13,778 nucleotides of DNA from JASBZA01 sp964392065 (lineage in GTDB: Bacteria; Bacillota; Clostridia; Saccharofermentanales; Fastidiosipilaceae), in NCBI GenBank assembly GCA_964392065.1, contig CAYMOG010000036.1:1-13778 (forward strand). The letters are read 5' to 3'. Below, piece after piece: positions 1 through 5,938 of this stretch; the first letter of the stretch is position 1; every line of letters begins with the position of its first letter. The notes under the pieces are model-generated. The model had not been told where the DNA came from, did no database searches, and saw nothing but the letters and a program-made list of their open reading frames with translations. The position numbers were made by a program, and so were the translations under genes.

Positions 1-62
1 ACTCGAAATGCGGTAGGTCGGCGAATACCGGCGCGGGGGTTCAAATCCCCCCTTCTCCGCCA
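1..62 (+). tRNA. tRNA-Ser (anticodon CGA), 3' part only
   Basis: The window opens inside the anticodon arm. The loop CTCGAAA (2-8) gives anticodon CGA, which reads UCG serine codons. It is followed by the 3' anticodon strand TGCGG, a long variable arm with a 5-bp stem (GTCGG/CCGGC), a T arm (GGGGG, loop TTCAAAT, CCCCC), the acceptor strand CTTCTCC, discriminator G59 and an encoded CCA at 60-62. The long variable arm and G73 are the hallmarks of tRNA-Ser. The D arm and the 5' acceptor strand lie outside the window, so the gene is cut by the window edge rather than broken. No clear terminator follows it. Confidence 0.93.
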
Positions 63-101
63 ATATGACCTTTGATTCTCCGATTACTACTTTCGAAAAT
101 A

Positions 102-1043
102 TTACTCCCAATGTACATCCATAGAAGCACGGTGACTTTTGAAAAAATTTACCTTACCATCCTTCTTGAGAACTAATTCTAATTTGCCATCGAGTGATTC
201 TTTAATAAATTGATCCATGGCTCCTGCTCTAGGCGCACGTAAAGGAATAGGATTATAAGCCGTACAGGCCAGTTGAACATGGGTGTTCCCTTTTCGGAAA
301 TATGCATCAAATCCTTCGGCCCTTGTGTGGAAATCCAACATCCGTGAAAATTCTATGGAGCTGAAGCGGTACTCATCTCCATGGAGATGAAGGAGAGCGA
401 AGAATCCTGTAGCGAAACGTCCGAGCATAGGAACCGTGGCGTGGCTAAATACAAGAGAATCACCTTGGCTATTCATAGATTGACACCAAACATAACGCTT
501 AGGGAAATGCGTTCCCCAGTCTTTTTCTATATATCCATTGGCGTCTTGAAGAATCATGCGTTTGCCGTTGATTTCTACTTGCGCTTGGACCTTATGATAC
601 ATACTGATAATACTGTGGTTACATTCATTGGGTAAGTAGCTTAGAAATCCCATTATATTAGGTTTGAGCATACTTCTCCGGATTGGACGAAAAGTATCGA
701 AATAAAATGTCCCCTTTACGCGGAGTGTTTCTGTATTTAAATCAAGCACCATTTTTTCTTCACTTAGTTGATTCATACCTATATGTAGAGTAAAAGGGTT
801 TTCTTCCCAATAACAAGCATCGAGTGGGTATTTTACGTAATGGGTCTGATGATCTATACTGGACTGAAATTGGATAAAACTATGGGAATCTTGTGTATTT
901 GTTGCGTAGCCCCAGATTACACTAATAAGAATATCATGTATAGGATCATCAATTTTTATAAACCAACCTTCAAAAGTATTCGGTTTTGACTTTCCCAATT
1001 GAATGCCAAAATGTTTCATTCCATCTTTATTTCTTCTATTCAT
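102..1043 (-). CDS. tocopherol cyclase-family protein (PF14249-like), function unknown in this host
   Basis: A 313-residue soluble protein of about the usual family length. Seen in the sequence: an N-terminal FEGWFIKI motif (residues 24-31), the PNIMGFLSYLPNEC..S block (128-147), and the strongly conserved GYIEKDWGTHFPKRYVWCQS signature (170-189). All match the bacterial relatives of plant tocopherol cyclase, which have a beta-sandwich, lipocalin-like fold. Bacillota do not make tocopherol, so the substrate is unknown; a role on a hydrophobic or lipid-like ligand is inference. There is no signal peptide. The chosen ATG at 1043 overlaps the end of glpK by 8 nt, suggesting translational coupling as the last gene of the operon; its own Shine-Dalgarno is weak (GGTGCGAG). 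A second ATG at 1019 would still keep all family motifs. The gene converges on the tRNA-Ser gene, with no strong terminator between them. Confidence 0.85.
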   Translation of the reverse strand: MNRRNKDGMKHFGIQLGKSKPNTFEGWFIKIDDPIHDILISVIWGYATNTQDSHSFIQFQSSIDHQTHYVKYPLDACYWEENPFTLHIGMNQLSEEKMVLDLNTETLRVKGTFYFDTFRPIRRSMLKPNIMGFLSYLPNECNHSIISMYHKVQAQVEINGKRMILQDANGYIEKDWGTHFPKRYVWCQSMNSQGDSLVFSHATVPMLGRFATGFFALLHLHGDEYRFSSIEFSRMLDFHTRAEGFDAYFRKGNTHVQLACTAYNPIPLRAPRAGAMDQFIKESLDGKLELVLKKDGKVNFFKSHRASMDVHWE

Positions 1044-2538
1044 CCAGCTCGCACCAACCCAGAGAGCGCTCTACCGCACGTTTCCATTGACGTATCTTAG
1101 CATTGCGTTCATTTTCGCTAAATTCTCCTTGGAAAACATGATTAATTCTTCGGTTTTCTTGGATTTCTTCTAAATCCTTCCAGAAACCCACTGCTAACCC
1201 TGCTAAATAGGCTGCACCTAGAGCGGTCGTTTCAATAACTTCAGGACGTTCTACAACCGTTTGAGAAATATCAGCTTGAAATTGCATAAGATAATTATTG
1301 GCAGATCCACCGCCATCTACTTTGAGATGTTGTAAATCAACCTGAGCATCTTGTTCCATAGCATAGAGAACATCATTAGCAAGATAAGCCTCCGCCTCTA
1401 ACGTTGCCCGTATGATATGGTACTTATTTGTACTGGGCGAAATGCCTACAATTATGCCACGCGCATGAGGATCCCAATACGGAGAACCTAGTCCTGTAAA
1501 GGCTGGTACCATATAACAGCCTCCCGAATCGTCTACTCTAGTAGCCATATATTCCGTATCTTGTGCAGTATCAACAATTCTCAAATTATCCCTTAACCAT
1601 TGTACGGCAGCGCCAGCAATAAATATGGAACCCTCCAATGCATAATGCGCATGCCCTTCTCTTAAACTCCAAGCAACCGTAGTAATTAAACCTTGATTAG
1701 AAAGAACTGCCTGCTTGCCCACATGCATTAGTAAGAAGGCTCCCGTACCATAAGTACACTTGGCATCGCCAATTTGGAAACAATTCTGGCCGAAGAGAGC
1801 CGCTTGCTGGTCGCCTGCCGCGCCTGCTATAGGGATGCTCCCTCCAAATAAATTCTCTCTACTATATCCATAAATTTCTGAACTGGGCCTGGCTTCAGGT
1901 AACATCACCTCTGGTATATTAAACAAGTCTAAGAGTTCTTGATCCCATTCTAGAGAATGAATATTAAATAGCATTGTCCTAGAAGCATTAGTATAGTCTG
2001 TAATATGTACTTCACGTTTCGTAAGATTCCATATAATCCAAGTTTCTACAGTTCCGAATAACAATTCTCCTCTTTCTGCTCTCTGCTGCCCATCAGGTAT
2101 TTCATCGAGAATCCAACGGATTTTTGTTGCTGAGAAATACGGATCAATAACTAAGCCAGTTTTCTTCTGTATCCACTCGCTGTGTCCTTCTTTTACCAAA
2201 GCTTCACAAAATGCCGATGTTCTTCGGCACTGCCATACAATAGCGTTATATACAGGAAGACCTGTATCTTTCTCCCAGACTATCGTCGTCTCTCTCTGAT
2301 TAGTAATGCCTATACTACAGATATCACAACTTTCAGCGCTTATTCTTGCCATCGCTTCTGTGGCGACGCCTATAATCGAAGACCAAAGCTCGATAGGATC
2401 TTGCTCGACCCAACCTGGTTTCGGTTGAAATTGACTCAGTTCCTTCTTAGCTATTGCTTTCATCTGACCATCATGGCTGAATAGAATACAGCGATTACTA
2501 GTCGTGCCAGCATCGAGCGCCATCACATATTTTTTCAT
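1036..2538 (-). CDS. glpK: glycerol kinase
   Basis: Phosphorylates glycerol with ATP to sn-glycerol 3-phosphate in the cytoplasm. The 500-residue product (family about 496-502) has the FGGY kinase blocks in order: LDAGTTS phosphate loop (8-14), QRET with R82/E83, VWQ with W102, DPYF with Y134, GDQQ with D243/Q244, YGTGAF with F268, and the VDGGGSANN adenosine block (407-415). These are the residues known to bind glycerol and ATP, so true glycerol kinase is favoured over AI-2 kinase LsrK of the same superfamily. The ATG at 2538 is chosen because GGAG lies 7 nt upstream; an in-frame ATG further up at 2571 would lie inside luxS and add residues absent from the family. The activation-loop segment reads ENLFG (228-232), where Gram-positive enzymes have YHFFG, so the His phosphorylated by HPr is replaced by Asn229. 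No glpF or glpO/glpD is next to it. Confidence 0.95.
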   Translation of the reverse strand: MKKYVMALDAGTTSNRCILFSHDGQMKAIAKKELSQFQPKPGWVEQDPIELWSSIIGVATEAMARISAESCDICSIGITNQRETTIVWEKDTGLPVYNAIVWQCRRTSAFCEALVKEGHSEWIQKKTGLVIDPYFSATKIRWILDEIPDGQQRAERGELLFGTVETWIIWNLTKREVHITDYTNASRTMLFNIHSLEWDQELLDLFNIPEVMLPEARPSSEIYGYSRENLFGGSIPIAGAAGDQQAALFGQNCFQIGDAKCTYGTGAFLLMHVGKQAVLSNQGLITTVAWSLREGHAHYALEGSIFIAGAAVQWLRDNLRIVDTAQDTEYMATRVDDSGGCYMVPAFTGLGSPYWDPHARGIIVGISPSTNKYHIIRATLEAEAYLANDVLYAMEQDAQVDLQHLKVDGGGSANNYLMQFQADISQTVVERPEVIETTALGAAYLAGLAVGFWKDLEEIQENRRINHVFQGEFSENERNAKIRQWKRAVERSLGWCELDE

Positions 2539-2542
2539 CATT

Positions 2543-3022
2543 CTACTCCGGGTAATACATGTTTTCTTCACGGATATTTGTTAGTGTTTCCTCTAGAAAC
2601 CGCTTCGCTTCATACCGTGCCATAGGTAAATTCTGATCCAAATAATTACCACATTGAACGGCAGTAGCTCCTGGAATATCCCCTGTAAAATCTGCTATAA
2701 ACCCAAACATTGTACTGAGTAACTCCATTATATTAGAAGAATTCCGTTCGCCTTTAACGAGCAAATAGAAGCCTGTACGGCAACCCATCGGACCGAAGTA
2801 GAGGATTTCTTCCTTCCAAACTGTATGATTTCTTAAGAAAGTAGCACCTAAATGTTCAATGGTATGCATAGTCGGTACATCCATTACGGGCTCACGGTTG
2901 GGTTTACGCATACGAATATCGAAGGTCGTAACCGATTCAGATCCTACCTTATCTATGCGCGAAACATATACACCACACATTAACTTCTCATGATCTATCG
3001 TAAAACTAGCTATTTTATCCAT
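2543..3022 (-). CDS. luxS: S-ribosylhomocysteine lyase (AI-2 synthase)
   Basis: Cleaves S-ribosylhomocysteine to homocysteine and 4,5-dihydroxy-2,3-pentanedione, the precursor of autoinducer-2. It is thus both part of the activated methyl cycle and a source of a quorum signal. The 159-residue length is typical. Zn(II) ligands are visible as H53 and H57 in TMHTIEHLGATFLRN and C124 in QCGNYLDQNLPMA; the catalytic cysteine is C81 in FGPMGCRTGFY. The start ATG overlaps the stop of the upstream DsrE-like gene (TAATG), so translation is probably coupled. The stop lies just before the glpK start. No Pfs (SAH/MTA nucleosidase) gene is in the window. Identification is essentially certain; its operon partners are unusual. 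Confidence 0.97.
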   Translation of the reverse strand: MDKIASFTIDHEKLMCGVYVSRIDKVGSESVTTFDIRMRKPNREPVMDVPTMHTIEHLGATFLRNHTVWKEEILYFGPMGCRTGFYLLVKGERNSSNIMELLSTMFGFIADFTGDIPGATAVQCGNYLDQNLPMARYEAKRFLEETLTNIREENMYYPE

Positions 3023-3360
3023 TAGAAAACGATAACCTCATAACCTTCAGAAACATAAGGCGCCATACCCGCGTGTCCTTGCATATCACTTAACATCGTG
3101 AGTTCAAGTTTTGTATTTTCGTCATAAACGCCTAGCACACGAGAACACGCTTCACAAACTCCCGCGATTGTTCCATCTTGGGATAAAGCACTAAACAAAG
3201 GATTCCCCTTCTGAACCAAGATACTAGGCAACTTACAAGCTGCACCCTCAATAATCACCTTTACCTCATGTCCTCTTGCCATCAAATCTTTAGCATTCAT
3301 AAGGGCATGGAGGAAGCACATCTCTTGACCTTCCATGGCGTAGATAAGATATTTTTTCAT
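3022..3360 (-). CDS. DsrE/F-like small cytoplasmic protein with CxxC
   Basis: A 112-residue protein resembling the DsrE-like 'cytoplasmic protein' family of Bacillota. Support is the N-terminal beta strand KKYLIYAMEG, an MCFLHALMNA helix, the EVKVIIEGAACKL strand-loop, a GVCEACSRVLGV motif with C69 and C72, and the family-type ending GHAGMAPYVSEGYEVIVF. DsrE-fold proteins often carry reactive cysteines for sulfur relay or redox work; whether this one does is inference. Being co-transcribed with luxS, an enzyme of sulfur amino acid recycling, makes a sulfur- or thiol-linked role reasonable but unproven. It is the first gene of the operon, with a good Shine-Dalgarno GGGGAG 9 nt before the ATG, and it shares one base with the luxS start. 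Confidence 0.75.
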   Translation of the reverse strand: MKKYLIYAMEGQEMCFLHALMNAKDLMARGHEVKVIIEGAACKLPSILVQKGNPLFSALSQDGTIAGVCEACSRVLGVYDENTKLELTMLSDMQGHAGMAPYVSEGYEVIVF

Positions 3361-3379
3361 TTCTAGATACTCCCCTCGA

Positions 3380-3397
3380 AATAAACTTAGGTTTATT
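3380..3397. promoter_or_regulatory. perfect dyad (putative operator) at the luxS operon start site
   Basis: AATAAAC-TTAG-GTTTATT forms a perfect 7-bp inverted repeat with a 4-nt centre. It overlaps the downstream half of the -10 box and the expected transcription start. That placement is typical of repressor binding; the protein is unknown. There is no U-run, so it is not a terminator. Confidence 0.4.
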
Positions 3398-3423
3398 ATA
3401 GTATGAAAAGCGTTCTAGCCCAA
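3395..3423 (-). promoter_or_regulatory. sigma-A-type promoter of the dsrE-luxS-glpK operon
   Basis: On the minus strand there is a perfect TATAAT -10 (3395-3400), a 17-nt spacer and a -35 hexamer TTGGGC (3418-3423) that matches only the TTG of the consensus. The -10 lies about 35 nt upstream of the first ATG. The -35 starts only about 18 nt beyond the stop of the upstream exporter gene, and no terminator hairpin separates the two. Confidence 0.6.
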
Positions 3424-3440
3424 ATTAGGTCTTAAATTCC

Positions 3441-4811
3441 CTACTCAGCGTGTAAGTGTAGGCCTTCTTTACGCCATAATCGACGTAGCAAGCGGGTACT
3501 CGTTAGTAGAGCCAGGGTCTCTGCAATAGGATAGGCAAACCATACCGCATGAAGCCCGAAGTATCTTCCTAATAAAAAGGCAACCGGTACAAGAATGATG
3601 ACTTGTCTGGTGAGGGCGATTATTAATGAATAATGTCCGTATCCAAGCGCCTGACAAGTGGCTGAAATAATAATAGATATACCTGCAATTAAGAAGTGAA
3701 AACTAATCCTTTGGAAGGCGGGTATCCCTATATCCAGCATAGCGGAATTGGCTTGAAATATGCCCAGCAATTTATCTGGGAACAGTTGAAAGACGAGAAA
3801 ACCAAGAACCATATACGATACAGCCAGAGACATCGCCAATCGTATGGTCTTATGAATTCTTTCGCGGTGCATGGCTCCATAATTATATGCAACGATTGGT
3901 ACCATTCCGTTATTTAATCCGAAAATAGGCATAAACACAAAGGACTGTAGATTAAAATAGATACCGAACACAGCATTTGCGGTAGACGTAAACTGTATCA
4001 AAATATTATTAATAAAGAAGTTCATTATCGCAGCAGAAGTAGGTAACAAAATAGAAGGGAAACCTACCCGATAAATAGCCTTAAGTATACTTAAGTTCGG
4101 CTTGAATTTGCGTAAAGAGAAATTAATCTCTTTATTGATTATGAAATTAAAAGCAAAACCTAAAATCGCCGCCACGCTTTGGCCAATAACCGTAGCAATA
4201 GCAGCACCAGATATTCCTAGGGCAGGGAAACCGAAGTAACCGAAAATCAATATAGGATCAAGAATTATATTAATGACTGCGCCGGTTATTTGCGTAATCA
4301 TGGTATAACCTGTTTTACCTGTGGCTGCCAATAATTTCTCCGCCATAATCTGATACATAGACCCTACACTGAAATAGACCGTAATGCGGAGATAACGTAT
4401 GCCTAATTCATAAATTTCAGGGTCCGTTGTTTGAATATGAAAAAATCTAGGAATAACGAAATTTGCCGTCAGGACAAACAGCATCGAAGACAGAAAAGGC
4501 AAGAACAGTGCATGCCTAGCCACTTGATTGGCCGTATTATAGTCTCTTGCACCCAGATTCCGAGACACCAACGCATTCACACCAACTCCTGTACCCACAC
4601 CAAAAGCGATCAAAAGCGTCATAAATGGATACGACAGAGAAACAGCAGTCAGAGCCTTCTCTCCTAGGTAGGACACAAACATGGAGTCCACAATATTATA
4701 CAGCGCTTGCACCAGCATGGAAGCAATCATGGGTAACGACATAGTAATCAAGAGTCTAGGAATAGGTTCAACACCCATTTTATTTTCTTTACGCAGTTGG
4801 TTTTCTTGCAC
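3441..4811 (-). CDS. MATE family multidrug/metabolite exporter
   Basis: Membrane antiporter of the MATE family, which exports cationic drugs or metabolites using a Na+ or H+ gradient. The product (456 residues, family about 450) begins with a short polar tail. It then has the family's first helix and motif (LPMIASMLVQALYNIVDSMFV, read in two parts), the GEKALTAVSLSYP loop, and roughly twelve hydrophobic segments to the end, consistent with two six-helix halves. I place the start at GTG 4811 because AGGAG lies 7 nt upstream. A longer reading from TTG at 4847 would include that ribosome site inside the coding region and add a non-family extension. It is followed immediately by the luxS operon promoter, with no terminator seen. 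The substrate cannot be told from sequence. Confidence 0.9.
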   Translation of the reverse strand: MQENQLRKENKMGVEPIPRLLITMSLPMIASMLVQALYNIVDSMFVSYLGEKALTAVSLSYPFMTLLIAFGVGTGVGVNALVSRNLGARDYNTANQVARHALFLPFLSSMLFVLTANFVIPRFFHIQTTDPEIYELGIRYLRITVYFSVGSMYQIMAEKLLAATGKTGYTMITQITGAVINIILDPILIFGYFGFPALGISGAAIATVIGQSVAAILGFAFNFIINKEINFSLRKFKPNLSILKAIYRVGFPSILLPTSAAIMNFFINNILIQFTSTANAVFGIYFNLQSFVFMPIFGLNNGMVPIVAYNYGAMHRERIHKTIRLAMSLAVSYMVLGFLVFQLFPDKLLGIFQANSAMLDIGIPAFQRISFHFLIAGISIIISATCQALGYGHYSLIIALTRQVIILVPVAFLLGRYFGLHAVWFAYPIAETLALLTSTRLLRRLWRKEGLHLHAE

Positions 4812-4846
4812 GAAACGTCTCCTCACTTCTGAAAAACATAGCACCA

Positions 4847-4855
4847 ACTATAGCA
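4847..4855 (-). promoter_or_regulatory. possible extended -10 promoter of the MATE gene
   Basis: Minus strand TGC-TATAGT forms an extended -10 element between the upstream terminator and the MATE Shine-Dalgarno. No convincing -35 is present. A direct repeat ATAGCA occurs at 4838-4843 and 4850-4855, around this site. Confidence 0.35.
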
Positions 4856-4856
4856 T

Positions 4857-4893
4857 AAAAAAAGTAGTGCAAGTATGCTTATACTTACACTAC
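4857..4893 (-). terminator. Rho-independent terminator after the ypuA-like gene
   Basis: Arms 4864-4876 (GTAGTGCAAGTAT) and 4881-4893 pair over 13 positions with a single mismatch and a GCTT loop. On the minus strand the stem is followed by seven T residues (A-run 4857-4863). This ends the upstream minus-strand gene. Confidence 0.85.
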
Positions 4894-4899
4894 CCTATA

Positions 4900-4922
4900 A
4901 GTCTATCTAGAGGCTATAGACT
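4900..4922 (-). other. stem-loop overlapping the ypuA-like stop codon
   Basis: AGTCTAT (4900-4906) and ATAGACT (4916-4922) are perfect 7-bp complements with a 9-nt loop, spanning the TAG stop. No T-run follows directly. It may protect the mRNA 3' end or assist the terminator 10 nt further on. Confidence 0.4.
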
Positions 4923-5880
4923 AACGAAATAAATCTCTAATGGCATTAAACAAATCTCTGAAGAAGGCGGCTATCTTGTCCAACAGACCACTCTCTTGAG
5001 CATTTTCAAACGCTTCTTTCGCCATATTCCAGGTCTTCTCGCCAAATTCCTGAAGCTGTTCTTTTACTTGATCGAGATGTTCATCCGACAGCGTATCCTT
5101 ATATTTCACAATAGTTTCCGCTAATTGATTGACATCGGTCTCTGGAAGGTTGATGTTGTATTGGTTTAATACATTTTGGATGGTAGTCGTAATGTCCCCG
5201 ATATTAACTTCGGTTCGACTGGAATTATCCACTTGGTTTGCTATTTGTACTTTGATTTCGGTTAGCGCCTGAGAGAATTTCTCCGAATCAAACGCTTCGT
5301 TATCTTCATTATTCTCTTCGATATCTTGTACAGTTTCTAACTCGTCGTTACCAGCAATCAAGCGTTCTTGGTCAAGTTCCATCCCATAAACTTCTGCAGC
5401 CTTATAAATACCTGTAAGCGCGGACTCTCCTGTCACGGGTTCAACCGCAGCTACCGTTATCTTCGAATCATAAATACCAGCAGTAATAGCGGCATTAGAA
5501 TATTGATAGCTCTTAACCGAAGTAATCCTATCTGGAGTAGCAATGTGCGTTTCAATGCCTCCCTCGTCTCTAAACTCAACCAATACTGAAGAGATCATCT
5601 GAGAGTCTTGTACATTTTGAACATTTATATACTTGGCTATATCTTCTCCGGTCACCTTATGAATCACAATATTAGAATCATCAGGTACACCTAGAGCATC
5701 TGCTGTTTGGCTTATCTCCACTTCGGATAGTGCTGCACCTACAACGAGAACCAAATTCTCCCTTGTCTCTTCATCTGTAATCGCATGTACTGGACGTGCT
5801 TGTAATGGCAAGGCCCATGCAGCAAACAGCATGGAACAGGCTAAGATCGTGGCTAATCTTCTTGTTTTTTCTCTTCTCAT
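4921..5880 (-). CDS. ypuA: exported DUF1002 (YpuA-like) protein
   Basis: A 319-residue secreted or surface-retained protein. Residues 1-33 form a signal peptide: basic MRREKTRR, a hydrophobic core ILACSMLFAAWALPL, and a likely cleavage after VHA. The following 35-180 region (LVLVVGAALSEVEISQTADALG, IVIHKVTGEDIAKYI, SSVLVEF, AAITAGIYDSKITVAAVEPVTGESALTGIYKA, quoted in parts) matches the DUF1002 family whose Bacillus member is YpuA; its biochemical function is unknown. A polar, acidic linker (about 186-200) leads to a helical C-terminal half. The last about 20 residues, KIAAFFRDLFNAIRDLFR, form a strikingly amphipathic helix that could bind membrane or a partner. The start is fixed by AAGGAGGA 6 nt upstream. 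The gene has its own promoter and terminator although it follows the ABC permease on the same strand. Confidence 0.82.
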   Translation of the reverse strand: MRREKTRRLATILACSMLFAAWALPLQARPVHAITDEETRENLVLVVGAALSEVEISQTADALGVPDDSNIVIHKVTGEDIAKYINVQNVQDSQMISSVLVEFRDEGGIETHIATPDRITSVKSYQYSNAAITAGIYDSKITVAAVEPVTGESALTGIYKAAEVYGMELDQERLIAGNDELETVQDIEENNEDNEAFDSEKFSQALTEIKVQIANQVDNSSRTEVNIGDITTTIQNVLNQYNINLPETDVNQLAETIVKYKDTLSDEHLDQVKEQLQEFGEKTWNMAKEAFENAQESGLLDKIAAFFRDLFNAIRDLFR

Positions 5881-5911
5881 TTTTCTTCCTCCTTCTCGGA
5901 ATACTATTTCT

Positions 5912-5920
5912 ATTATATCA
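5912..5920 (-). promoter_or_regulatory. extended -10 promoter of the ypuA-like gene
   Basis: Minus strand TGA-TATAAT is a perfect -10 with the TGn extension, about 30 nt before the ATG and directly after the permease stop codon. No good -35 is present at 16-18 nt, as is common for extended -10 promoters. Confidence 0.6.
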
Positions 5921-5938
5921 GGATTTACGCTTAGACTA

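Noticed and set aside
1..62. tRNA-Ser 3' end as an attachment site of an integrated element
   Set aside because: No integrase is adjacent and the tRNA tail is not repeated elsewhere in the window; the neighbouring genes look like ordinary chromosome.
381..635. Plus-strand ORFs lying antisense to the tocopherol-cyclase-family gene, glpK, the MATE gene, the permease and others
   Set aside because: They lie opposite genes with clear family motifs, have no ribosome sites, and their products show low-complexity or implausible composition.
1036..2538. AI-2 kinase LsrK rather than glycerol kinase, given luxS next door
   Set aside because: The glycerol-binding Arg, Glu, Trp, Tyr, Asp, Gln and Phe and the GlpK-specific blocks are all present, and no lsr transporter genes are nearby.
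2539..2571. Longer N-terminus for glycerol kinase
   Set aside because: It would overlap luxS by 29 nt, lacks similarity to GlpK and ignores the GGAG site placed for the start at 2538.
4812..4847. TTG-initiated longer MATE protein
   Set aside because: The added codons contain the AGGAG ribosome site for the GTG start at 4811.
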